In this document: one piece after another, positions 43,800 through 51,197 of the stretch
How the letters are laid out: every line of letters starts with the position of its first letter
Numbering within the stretch: position 1 is the first letter of the stretch
The notes under the pieces: model-generated
Databases searched by the model: none
Told to the model about the DNA's origin: nothing
Seen by the model: the letters and a program-made list of their open reading frames with translations, nothing else
DNA from: Pseudomonas svalbardensis
Lineage (GTDB): Bacteria; Pseudomonadota; Gammaproteobacteria; Pseudomonadales; Pseudomonadaceae
Length of the DNA stretch: 64,000 nucleotides
NCBI RefSeq assembly: GCF_030053115.1
Contig: NZ_CP125619.1
Location: forward strand, 3,669,501 to 3,733,500
Reading direction: 5' to 3'
Position numbers and translations under genes: made by a program

Positions 43800-45365
43800 A
43801 TGAATCCAGCAAGCCAGCCCGGCACGAGCGCGCCGCAAGACGATGACGTCAAGGTGCTGCACAACATGGGCTATGCCCAGCAGCTCTCACGACGCATGGG
43901 CGTTTTCTCTAACTTTGCCATTTCCTTTTCGATCATCTGCATCCTCTCGGGTGGTATCAACTCACTCGCTCAGGGCACCTCGGGTGCGGGCGGTGCGTCA
44001 ATTGGCATCGGCTGGCCGATCGGTTGCCTGATCTCCGGGGTTTTCGCCATGGCCATGGCGCAGATTTCCTCGGCCTACCCCACCGCTGGTGGCCTCTATC
44101 ATTGGGGTTCGATTCTCGGTAACCGCTTCACCGGATGGCTGACCGCGTGGTTCAACTTGCTCGGGCTGGTCACCGTGCTCGGTGCGATCAACGTCGGCAC
44201 CTATTACTTCTTTTTCGGCGCCTTCGGACCGGCCCTGGGAATGGAAGACACCACCACGACCCGGGTGATTTTCCTGGCGATCCTGACCGGTCTCCAGGCC
44301 TTGTGTAACCACCTGGGTATCGGCCTGACCGCGAAGCTCACCGACTTCTCGGGCTATCTGATCTTCGCCACGGCGCTCGCGCTGACCATCGTCTGCCTGA
44401 TCTCTGCACCCAGTTATGAGTTCGCCCGGTTATGGACCTTCAGCAACTATTCCGGCGAGGCTGGCGGCAGCGTTTGGCCACAGGTCTCGAACGGCTGGAT
44501 TTTCATGCTCGGCCTGCTCTTGCCGATCTATACCATCACGGGTTATGACGCCTCTGCGCATACCTCGGAAGAGACCCGAAATGCCGCCATGTCAGTGCCG
44601 CGCGGCATGGTCATGTCGGTGGTCTGGTCGTTGCTGTTCGGCTGGGTCATGCTCAGTTCGTTTGTGCTGATGCTGCCAAGCATGGACGAGGCGGCGAAGC
44701 ATGGCTGGACCGTGTTTTTCTGGGCCATGGACACCCAGGTCAATCCGACTGTGAAGTTGGCGCTTTACGTGGCGATTTTCATCTCGCAATTTCTTTGCGG
44801 GTTGGCGACCGTGACCTCGGTCTCACGCATGATCTTTGCGTTCTCCCGTGACGGCGGCCTGCCCTTCTCCAAAACACTGGCCTCGGTCTCGCCGACCCTT
44901 CGCAGCCCGGTGGCAGCGATCTGGACCGGTGCCACGCTCGCGGTGTTGTTCGTCTGGGGATCGTCGGTGATCTCGGTCGGCGAAACGCCGGTCTATACCA
45001 TCGTGGTGTCCTGCACGGTGATCTTCCTGTTCTTCTCCTTCATCATTCCCATAGTGCTGGGCCTGTTTACCTACGGGACTTCGAAGTGGCCGACCATGGG
45101 GCCGTGGAACATGGGGCGCTTCTGGTACACAGTGTTCGCCCTCCTCTCGATCCTCTCGATGGTGATCATTTTCGTCATCGGCATCCAGCCACCGAACGAT
45201 TGGGCGCTGTACATCACCATCGGTTTTCTGGTGCTGACGGCCATCGTCTGGTTCGGTTTTGAAGCCCGACGCTTCCAGGGTCCGCCGATTGGCGACATGA
45301 TCGTCAAGCGTCAGGCTGAAATTGCCGCGGCGGAAGAGGCGTTGAATAAACGGGCTGGAAGCTGA
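43800..45365 (+). CDS. Amino acid/amine permease (APC superfamily)
   Basis: A 521-residue permease with 12 predicted membrane segments. 'SNFAISFSIICILSGGINS' and 'SAYPTAGGLYHWGSILGNRF' are typical of the ACT/GABA-permease group of the APC superfamily, and 'TGYDASAHTSEETRNA' is the conserved cytoplasmic loop. The last 40 residues are charged and cytoplasmic. It lies 154 bases after the alcohol dehydrogenase gene on the same strand and probably imports the substrate of the operon. Confidence 0.87.
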   Translation: MNPASQPGTSAPQDDDVKVLHNMGYAQQLSRRMGVFSNFAISFSIICILSGGINSLAQGTSGAGGASIGIGWPIGCLISGVFAMAMAQISSAYPTAGGLYHWGSILGNRFTGWLTAWFNLLGLVTVLGAINVGTYYFFFGAFGPALGMEDTTTTRVIFLAILTGLQALCNHLGIGLTAKLTDFSGYLIFATALALTIVCLISAPSYEFARLWTFSNYSGEAGGSVWPQVSNGWIFMLGLLLPIYTITGYDASAHTSEETRNAAMSVPRGMVMSVVWSLLFGWVMLSSFVLMLPSMDEAAKHGWTVFFWAMDTQVNPTVKLALYVAIFISQFLCGLATVTSVSRMIFAFSRDGGLPFSKTLASVSPTLRSPVAAIWTGATLAVLFVWGSSVISVGETPVYTIVVSCTVIFLFFSFIIPIVLGLFTYGTSKWPTMGPWNMGRFWYTVFALLSILSMVIIFVIGIQPPNDWALYITIGFLVLTAIVWFGFEARRFQGPPIGDMIVKRQAEIAAAEEALNKRAGS

Positions 45366-45428
45366 TCGCCACAGCCATAAAAATACGGACCTGTGGGAGA
45401 TTCTATGTTGCAGGGCAACCCCGCAACC

Positions 45429-46364
45429 TCAGGCCGGGTGGTATTCGCTCTGATTTTTCATCAGGGCAAATGCCACCCGGCAGAGTTTCCGGGCAAGGGC
45501 CACCAAGGCCTGGGTTTTCGAGAAGCCTCTTGCCAAATACGACTCGTAAAACGGTTTCCATTTAGCTGAGCGACAGGCTGCCATTGCGGCGTTGTAAGCC
45601 AACCGGCGGACTTCCGGATCCCCTTTTTTTGTCAGGTGCCGGGGGCCGTTCTTCTTCCCGGAGTCATCGACCGTAAGGTCCATCCCTAGAAACGCGATGA
45701 ACGCATCACTATTGGCAAAATCACCGCGCATAAAGGTCGTCGCCAACCCGGTTGCAGTCAGTTCGCCAACCCCTTCGATGGCTTTGCAGCGGTCGATATT
45801 CTCTTCAATACCCGCCTCTTTGCTGACCTTGCGCAGCAGTTTCTGAATGGCCTGATCCGCTTGCTTGAAGGCCTTTTGCTGGGCGCTCTGTACTTTCTTC
45901 AACAAGGGTTCATTGGCCCAGCTCAGCATCAGACCGGCATGGTTCTGGATCAGCGTTGCACGTCTGTGGAGCAGGCTTTTCAGCGAGGTGTAGGCCTTGG
46001 GTGGTGGGCTCCAGATCCGCAGTCCGTCTTGTTCGTTCGTCAAATAACGCGCCAGCAGACGGGCATCGCAGGGATCGTTCTTGGCTCGTTGGCCGATGCC
46101 GCGGCGATAGTTGCTCACCCGATAAGCATCCACGACATAGACCTGGTGCCCCATCGCATGGGCCAGCTCGACGGTGTCCAGGTGGTAGATGTTGGTGGCT
46201 TCAACGGCGATAGCGCTTTGGGCGGGCAATGTTTTAAGCCAGCGTTTGAGGGCTGTTCGATCGTTCTTGATGGTGTCAGTGGTTAGCCGGTCGGAGCGAT
46301 AGACAACTATTTCGGTCTTGGCGATATCGACGCCAACCACCGTCTGCGAAGTAAGGATTGTCAT
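45429..46364 (-). CDS. IS110-family DEDD transposase
   Basis: A 311-residue IS110 transposase. The N-terminal RuvC-like domain starts 'VVGVDIAKTEIVVYR' (first Asp), with 'AVEATNIYHLDTVELAHAMG' (Glu) and 'KNDPCDARLLARYL' (Asp pair). The C-terminal Tnp_20 domain has 'IEGVGELTATGLATTFM', 'FLGMDLTVDDSGKKNGPRH' (catalytic Ser region) and 'GDPEVRRLAYNAAMAA'. It looks complete, so the element may be active. The family acts as a recombinase guided by a structured RNA from its own end. Confidence 0.92.
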   Translation of the reverse strand: MTILTSQTVVGVDIAKTEIVVYRSDRLTTDTIKNDRTALKRWLKTLPAQSAIAVEATNIYHLDTVELAHAMGHQVYVVDAYRVSNYRRGIGQRAKNDPCDARLLARYLTNEQDGLRIWSPPPKAYTSLKSLLHRRATLIQNHAGLMLSWANEPLLKKVQSAQQKAFKQADQAIQKLLRKVSKEAGIEENIDRCKAIEGVGELTATGLATTFMRGDFANSDAFIAFLGMDLTVDDSGKKNGPRHLTKKGDPEVRRLAYNAAMAACRSAKWKPFYESYLARGFSKTQALVALARKLCRVAFALMKNQSEYHPA

Positions 46365-46471
46365 GACGAATCCTCGGAGCTAGGGTTTAAGAGCTTGTCG
46401 GGGTCTACCGTTGCGCTGGCTTGCCTCTATCGTCGGTTTTACCGATGAATTCCTTATCGGCGCTTTGGGTA

Positions 46472-46544
46472 GAAGGGGCGGGATGAGAAGTCTCCCACGG
46501 TCTGTACTGGTCAGAATCGAGCTTTTAGTCCCGCCCACCCCTTC
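46472..46544 (-). ncRNA. Probable bridge RNA target loop of the IS110 element
   Basis: In the non-coding part upstream of the transposase, GGGCGGGA (46476-46483) pairs with TCCCGCCC (46529-46536). The stem extends by GAAGG/CCTTC beyond a small bulge. The enclosed loop holds TCTCCCAC (46491-46498), the complement of the left insertion flank GTGGGAGA (45393-45400), and CGAGCTT (46518-46524), identical to the right flank (46562-46568). A second hairpin, CCGAT/ATCGG (46442-46460), could be the donor loop. The layout is that of IS110 bridge RNAs; strand and full extent are inferred. Confidence 0.55.
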
Positions 46545-46560
46545 AAGTCTAAACATACAA

Positions 46561-46582
46561 GCGAGCTTGCTCGCTCCCACAG
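46561..46582. repeat. REP half flanking the IS110 insertion
   Basis: GCGAGCTTGCTCGCTCCCAC followed by AG is a nearly complete REP palindrome abutting the right end of the IS110 element. The matching half lies at 45391-45399. Confidence 0.8.
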
Positions 46583-46769
46583 TGATTATTCAGGTGGCTC
46601 AATTTGATCCAGCACCCGGTTCGCCGTGATCTCTGCCAGCATGATGCTGTTTGAAATATCCTGAGCTGGTTGACATGCTCGAAGACACAGCGAAGCTGCT
46701 ATCTCACTACCTAGGCTTCGTGCGCAAAACTCTGCCATCATTCAAGAACTGACAAGCCGAGTAGAAAAC

Positions 46770-46931
46770 ATGAATCGTCAAAAAAAAATAAAGCAATTAT
46801 TAAAGGCTCACGCAAAGAAGGCCAGTGCCAAATTGGCACCGCCAAGCAAGTCTAAATACATTAGTAAAGCTGACCGATTGAAACTAGCGGCTGAACCTGG
46901 TTCAGACTCGATCATTTCCCCTGAGAGCTGA
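46770..46931 (+). CDS. DUF2986 small basic protein
   Basis: A 53-residue, strongly basic protein: 'MNRQKKIKQLLKAHAKKASA', then 'KSKYISKADRLKLAAE'. This is the pattern of DUF2986, a family of short Lys-rich proteins with the invariant 'KYISKADR'. The usual second Lys-rich segment has diverged here ('KLAPPSKS'). The role is unknown; the charge suggests nucleic acid or ribosome contact. It stands alone between the IS110 element and the DUF6463 gene. Confidence 0.75.
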   Translation: MNRQKKIKQLLKAHAKKASAKLAPPSKSKYISKADRLKLAAEPGSDSIISPES

Positions 46932-47138
46932 TCTATTTATCTTAAACACCAGCGGAATTTACCAATCTGTTTGGGCTAGGTGTTCCGATGGCTCGCACCG
47001 TGAGGACGCAACCTGAAAATGCGCTCAACATCGCTCTCTTCGGTTGCTGGACGTTGCGATAAAACCGGGACCGTGCTGCGCTCCCTTAACCAAACGTCAG
47101 GCACTTATCCAGCCTTACCGTTACGGAGCATATAAGAC

Positions 47139-47501
47139 ATGTCAAACATCGTCGCATGGACCCTGTTCGCCTTGGGTGTCCTCCATATTCCATTCGGTAT
47201 TTTCAAGTTCAAAACAGCATTCGCCGCCGCTGTAGACTCAGGCTTCGTTGACCAATTCAAAGCGCACGAAGATCGGCGTACTGCCCTCTGGTTTACCATG
47301 CTGGGGCCGCTTTTTATGCTCGCAGGGCAGACAGCGATTCACGCTGTAGCCGTTGGCGATCTCGCGCTACTTAAAATTGTTGGCATCTATGTGCTTATGA
47401 TCTCGATCATTTGCGTCATTGCTGTTCCAAAATCGGGGTTCTGGGCAACGCTGCTGGTTTCTCCGCTGATCATCGCGGCAGGGTACGGCTGGTACGTTTG
47501 A
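47139..47501 (+). CDS. DUF6463-like integral membrane protein
   Basis: A 120-residue protein with four predicted membrane helices (about residues 3-22, 47-68, 72-95 and 98-118). 'ALGVLHIPFGIFKFKTAF' and 'DRRTALWFTMLGPLFMLAG' fit the DUF6463 pattern, with a conserved His in helix 1 and an Arg-rich loop. Function unknown. The gene is small and isolated, with an attC-like stretch right behind it, and could have arrived as a cassette. Confidence 0.65.
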   Translation: MSNIVAWTLFALGVLHIPFGIFKFKTAFAAAVDSGFVDQFKAHEDRRTALWFTMLGPLFMLAGQTAIHAVAVGDLALLKIVGIYVLMISIICVIAVPKSGFWATLLVSPLIIAAGYGWYV

Positions 47502-47700
47502 CAAACAGATCAAGCCGTTCGCTTCGCTCACTCGTCTCAAGACCAGCCTCGAAGGCCATACACAGTCGACTTAGAAGGCACGAACAACGACACGCTGCGT
47601 GTCGGTTAACGGGTGAGCAAAGAACACGACATAAATGCTTTTTAATACCAGCCAGCCGCATTGCGCATCACCTTCAGAACTCCAGATTTAAGGGCAAACG
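47502..47700. other. Spacer with attC-like and hairpin sequence
   Basis: Directly after the DUF6463 stop is GACAAACAGATCAAGCCGTT followed by CGCTTCGCTCACTCG, which recalls the left half of chromosomal-integron attC sites. About 70 bases on, CGACACG-CTG-CGTGTCG (around 47592-47608) forms a perfect 7-bp hairpin flanked by AA and GTT. A matching right-hand attC arm is not found, so this is at most a remnant. No gene is visible here. Confidence 0.3.
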
Positions 47701-48318
47701 ATGATTTTAGTTGTTGAGGGTATCAGCGCCAGCGGGAAAACCACTTGGTGCGCCAAGCATGGAGGGCAACATGTCATTCCTGAAAACGGCCGTTTTGAAA
47801 ACGAGCCGAATCGGATAAAGGATCCAGTCGGAGCAGCAACTTTTTGGGCCGAGCGAAACGTGGATCGCTGGCAAACGGCGCTGACCATGGAAGACATTTC
47901 TTCTTGGGCTTTGTGTGACAGTGACCCTCTCAAGCTCCACTACATTTGGAGCCTTTGGCAGATCGGCGAGGCGAGCGAACACGACTGGCGAACTGAGTTG
48001 GACGTCACAAGAGAAACGATCGCACAAGGACGTATTGGCTTTGCTGACTGTTACATTGTTGGTCGCATAGATCCTCAGCTCGCGCGAGAACGAGCCAAAG
48101 CAGACACCGCCCGCCGACGGAGCAGATTCGAGCTACACGTGCGCCTCCAACAAGCTCTGCTGACCTGGTACTCAGCTATGGATGAAGTGCTTCCCGGCAG
48201 AGTTCGATTCAGTTTTCCTTCAGAAATGCCGACCTTGAAAAGCCTTGATGGAAGATATGCGGTAGCGGTCTTTGATCAAATGATCGCATCGCTTCCAGGA
48301 CCTACTCACACCTCTTAG
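47701..48318 (+). CDS. P-loop kinase-like protein of unknown substrate
   Basis: A 205-residue protein with Walker A at the very N-terminus ('VEGISASGKTTW', G7 to T14). The rest is helical with a basic segment 'RARERAKADTARRRSRFEL' in spirit (residues about 125-145), like the Arg-rich LID of small-molecule kinases or uridine-kinase-like proteins. The DUF6463 gene lies upstream and an acyl-CoA ligase remnant downstream. No family name can be given with confidence. Confidence 0.6.
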   Translation: MILVVEGISASGKTTWCAKHGGQHVIPENGRFENEPNRIKDPVGAATFWAERNVDRWQTALTMEDISSWALCDSDPLKLHYIWSLWQIGEASEHDWRTELDVTRETIAQGRIGFADCYIVGRIDPQLARERAKADTARRRSRFELHVRLQQALLTWYSAMDEVLPGRVRFSFPSEMPTLKSLDGRYAVAVFDQMIASLPGPTHTS

Positions 48319-48333
48319 CGAGACTGAGCATTC

Positions 48334-48507
48334 AGAAACTGTTCGTTGTCAGAGCCCCAGAACCTCCTGACCGCAGATGAAGTGAAATCCCATTGCCGCC
48401 GTGGAATGACCGCCTACAAGGTTCCGAAGATCGTCGTCTTCATGGACCATTTACCGAAATCCACCGTCGGCAAGGTGTTGCGTCGGGAACTGCGTGATCT
48501 TGGCTGA
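48334..48507 (+). pseudogene. 3' remnant of an acyl-CoA synthetase gene
   Basis: The frame beginning near 48334 reads 'KLFVVRA', then after a one-base shift '[20 protein letters not shown]' and '[20 protein letters not shown]', ending 'RELRDLG' and TGA at 48505. This is the extreme C-terminus of a FadD-type AMP-forming ligase, including the catalytic Lys in 'STVGKVLRR'. The other 500 residues are absent. It marks an old deletion junction. Confidence 0.8.
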
Positions 48508-48612
48508 AAGGAGGGAGGGCGCAGCTGGTGCAGCGGATCGAGCATTGATACTGTCACCGACTCGTGTCATTGCATGATCTTGTTTAGAAACCAGAATCTT
48601 TGGAGGTATCGC

Positions 48613-50103
48613 ATGCGCCCTTTGTGCCCAATCAAACCTCCGTCCTTCTCGATGCCATTTTCAGTCCGTCTGCCAAACAGGCTCGCGCGGCCCTGGTTGC
48701 TATGGGCCCTGTGCCTGAGCATTGTCGCGCCCGGCATGGCCGCTGCAGAGACACGACCCGAGAACATGGTGTATCTGCGTACGATTGATCCGGGCATTGA
48801 GCAAGACATTCGCTATGCCAGCGCTCACAACTTCACCGGGCACCCACTCGACGGTTACGCCGCGGCGCAGTGCCTGTTATCGCTGGACGCCGCAAAGGCC
48901 CTCGCTCGGGTACAAACGGCCTTGCGAGCGAAGGGTTACGGTTTGAAGGTGTTCGACTGTTATCGGCCCAGCCGTGCCGTTGCCGATATGGGGCGCTTCG
49001 CTTTGGTGCCGGGGGACCCGCGCAAGGCCGAGTTCTATCCGCGTGTGGACAAGCAGGACTTCTGGCGCCTGGGTTACGTGGCCCGGGTGTCGAACCACTC
49101 CAAAGGCGCAACCGTGGACCTGACACTGACCGGTCCGGATGCCCTGCCCGCCGATACCTGGACACCTTCAGCCGGGCAAGTCGATTGCACGGCCCCCTAT
49201 GACCAGCGTTGGCGCGACGGCGCGCTCGACATGGGAACGGGGTTCGATTGCTTCGATGAGCGCGCGCATACCGACAACCCGATGATCAGCGCTGCCGCCA
49301 AGGACAATCGCCAGAAGCTCAGCAGGGCCATGGAGAAAGAAGGGTTTACTGGGTACTCCAAGGAATGGTGGCATTTCACATACAACAGCGAAGGTTCGCC
49401 GAAGAACGTCATGGACTTCCCCATCACGCCGCTGGGTACACGCGACGCTCTCGACACCGCCAATCAGCTGATTGTGGTCACCACAAAAAACTGGACTGAC
49501 ATCCAGGGCACTGCCCAGCGCTATGAACGGCAGGGAAACACCTTTCGAAAATACGAAGGGTCGTTTCCGGTGATGGTCGGCAAGAGCGGGCTGGCGTGGG
49601 GCAAGGGCCTGAGCAGCGTTGAGCAACGCGAGGGTCCGGTCAAACGTGAAGGCGATGGCAAAGCGCCTGCCGGGGTATTCAAACTGGGAACGGCGTTTGG
49701 CTACGACAGCACGGCCGACACCAAACTGCCTTACCTGGCACTCACCCCGACCATCGAATGCGTGGATGACAGCCACTCCGAGCGCTATAACGAGCTGGTC
49801 GATGGAGCGACTGTTTCGAAAGACTGGAACAGTTCCGAACGTATGCGTCGCGATGATGACATGTATCGAAAAGGCATTTTCATCGAGCACAATACGCCGG
49901 CGTCCCCCGCCTCGGGATCGTGCATTTTCTTCCATATCTGGCGGGGCTCCACCTCGCCGACGCTGGGTTGCACTGCCATGGATCAAGCGGATATTTCTCG
50001 CTTGTTCCATTGGCTGGATCCTCGCCAGTCCCCTCTGCTGGTTCAAATGCCCGAGGCGCAATACGAGCACTTTCGCGAAAGCTGGAACCTGCCCGAACGT
50101 TGA
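48613..50103 (+). CDS. Fusion of D,D-dipeptidase (VanX-like) and L,D-transpeptidase-like domains
   Basis: A 496-residue exported protein. The signal anchor lies at about residues 27-46 ('WLLWALCLSIVAPGMAAAE'). Residues about 50-262 form an M15D VanX-type peptidase with zinc ligands H162 and D169 in 'SNHSKGATVD', catalytic E251 and H254 in 'EWWHF', and 'YRPSRA' near 119. Residues about 285-490 form a YkuD-like L,D-transpeptidase with H441 and nucleophile C453 in 'FHIWRGSTSPTLGC'. GGAGG before the ATG fixes the start. It probably trims and re-links, or recycles, peptidoglycan peptides. Each domain normally occurs alone. Confidence 0.82.
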   Translation: MRPLCPIKPPSFSMPFSVRLPNRLARPWLLWALCLSIVAPGMAAAETRPENMVYLRTIDPGIEQDIRYASAHNFTGHPLDGYAAAQCLLSLDAAKALARVQTALRAKGYGLKVFDCYRPSRAVADMGRFALVPGDPRKAEFYPRVDKQDFWRLGYVARVSNHSKGATVDLTLTGPDALPADTWTPSAGQVDCTAPYDQRWRDGALDMGTGFDCFDERAHTDNPMISAAAKDNRQKLSRAMEKEGFTGYSKEWWHFTYNSEGSPKNVMDFPITPLGTRDALDTANQLIVVTTKNWTDIQGTAQRYERQGNTFRKYEGSFPVMVGKSGLAWGKGLSSVEQREGPVKREGDGKAPAGVFKLGTAFGYDSTADTKLPYLALTPTIECVDDSHSERYNELVDGATVSKDWNSSERMRRDDDMYRKGIFIEHNTPASPASGSCIFFHIWRGSTSPTLGCTAMDQADISRLFHWLDPRQSPLLVQMPEAQYEHFRESWNLPER

Positions 50104-50417
50104 TAGCGTCGACGCCCACCTGAGCGGTGGCTGGCAGGCGGCCGACCCCATTGATACAACACTGTTACGCAGGTTGTTACTTCCTGATCTGCACCGGTGC
50201 CAGTGACCCCTCTGACTGTAACGCCAAGACACTTCGCCGCACTGCACGACCCGCCTACCGTAAAGCCGTCAATGTGCTTACAGGGTCGTGACACATCATC
50301 GGCACCGCCCGCCTCCCCGGTGGAGGCATGGAAGACGTGTCGGGTGCTGATCCCTCGTCAAATTCGATGCCCGCTGCCCATTGATTGCCCAACACACCAC
50401 CAAGGAAGAGGGAAACC
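50104..50417. other. Intergenic region, no gene seen
   Basis: These 314 bases separate the VanX-LDT fusion from the 246-residue unknown gene. Apart from a short GCCTCC/GGAGGC hairpin (around 50312-50328) and the ribosome site GAGGGAAACC before 50418, no structure or gene is visible. The promoter of the unknown gene should lie here. Confidence 0.5.
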
Positions 50418-51158
50418 ATGAGCAAATCAATCGCTGTCAGCCAACACAGCCAGCAACTCCAAGATGACGTGCAAGAAGCCGTCAAGTCGATCCTGGGCGC
50501 CACCAAGGCCCTGAGCCCTGCCGACTACGGCAAGGTGTTGAGGTCGACCCTGGCAGCTACTCAAAAAACGGTCACGATCGAGATCGCCGCCGGCGATCTG
50601 ACCCAGCTCAAGAAGTCCGGCTACAAGCTGTGTTTTGCCAAGAAGGTGGGGACCGAAGACTACAACGTGGTCTGGCAGTCCTATGACAAGTACCTGAGCA
50701 ACAACGAATTCAGCTGGACGCCTCAGTACCAGTTGTTCGCCTCCAACGTGTTCAAGGAAAACGTGCAAGTCAAAGTCTCGACCAACATCGTCAACATCGG
50801 GCTGGGACAAACGTCGATACTCGCCGACTCCGGCCTGCTGGGTCAGGCCGTGACGGGCGGTCCTAACGTTTCCTTCACGCTGGTGAACGACTACGCACCC
50901 ATTCACCCGGGGGTCAACCAGTTGTCCACCGGTATCGATGGCAATCAGGTCAGTACACCCATCTACGTGGCCGTCAACGAGGTGGTCACCGGCAATACCG
51001 TTCTGACCCCTGTCGAGACCATTCTCGTGTGGTTCGAACAGAACGTGCAGACCAGCACCATGTTCAGCACCTCGCGCTCCAAGGCCATCGAAATCGAGCT
51101 GACCTTCGCCAATGATGCAGCTCGTCTCTACGAAGGCGGTGAATGGAAAACCATATAA
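50418..51158 (+). CDS. Unknown beta-rich protein
   Basis: A 246-residue protein without a signal peptide or membrane segment. Residues about 1-50 are helical; the rest alternates strands ('KKSGYKLCFAKKVGTEDYNV', 'FSWTPQYQLFASNVF', 'VETILVWFEQNVQTSTMF', 'KAIEIELTFANDAARLYEGG'). The beta-rich body and the 'SNNEFSWTPQYQLFAS' opening recall fungal-type lectins or pore-forming toxins, but no family is recognised. GAGGGAAACC supports the start. It is convergent with a sensor-like regulator gene and closed by a hairpin. Confidence 0.6.
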   Translation: MSKSIAVSQHSQQLQDDVQEAVKSILGATKALSPADYGKVLRSTLAATQKTVTIEIAAGDLTQLKKSGYKLCFAKKVGTEDYNVVWQSYDKYLSNNEFSWTPQYQLFASNVFKENVQVKVSTNIVNIGLGQTSILADSGLLGQAVTGGPNVSFTLVNDYAPIHPGVNQLSTGIDGNQVSTPIYVAVNEVVTGNTVLTPVETILVWFEQNVQTSTMFSTSRSKAIEIELTFANDAARLYEGGEWKTI

Positions 51159-51169
51159 CCGCCACACCC

Positions 51170-51192
51170 AGGGGCAACCTCGCGTTGCCCCT
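51170..51192. terminator. Hairpin between convergent genes
   Basis: AGGGGCAAC (51170-51178) pairs perfectly with GTTGCCCCT (51184-51192), loop CTCGC. It sits 11 bases after the unknown gene and just beyond the regulator stop. There is no T-run, but the position suits a bidirectional terminator. Confidence 0.6.
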
Positions 51193-51197
51193 GATCC

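Larger units (their letters stand above)
45401..46560. mobile_element. IS110-family element inserted in a REP sequence
   Basis: The element holds one DEDD transposase gene and about 190 bases of non-coding DNA upstream of it. Its left flank ends in CTGTGGGAG (45391-45399), the first half of a REP. Its right flank begins with CGAGCTTGCTCGCTCCCACA (46562 on), the other half. Joining them rebuilds a REP palindrome. No terminal inverted repeats or target duplications are visible, as expected for IS110. The exact ends are uncertain by a few bases. Confidence 0.8.

Noticed and set aside
46638..46755. A short plus-strand frame reading 'ELVDMLEDTAKLLSHYLGF' before the DUF2986 gene
   Set aside because: No start codon with a ribosome site and no recognisable family; too short to call even as a remnant.
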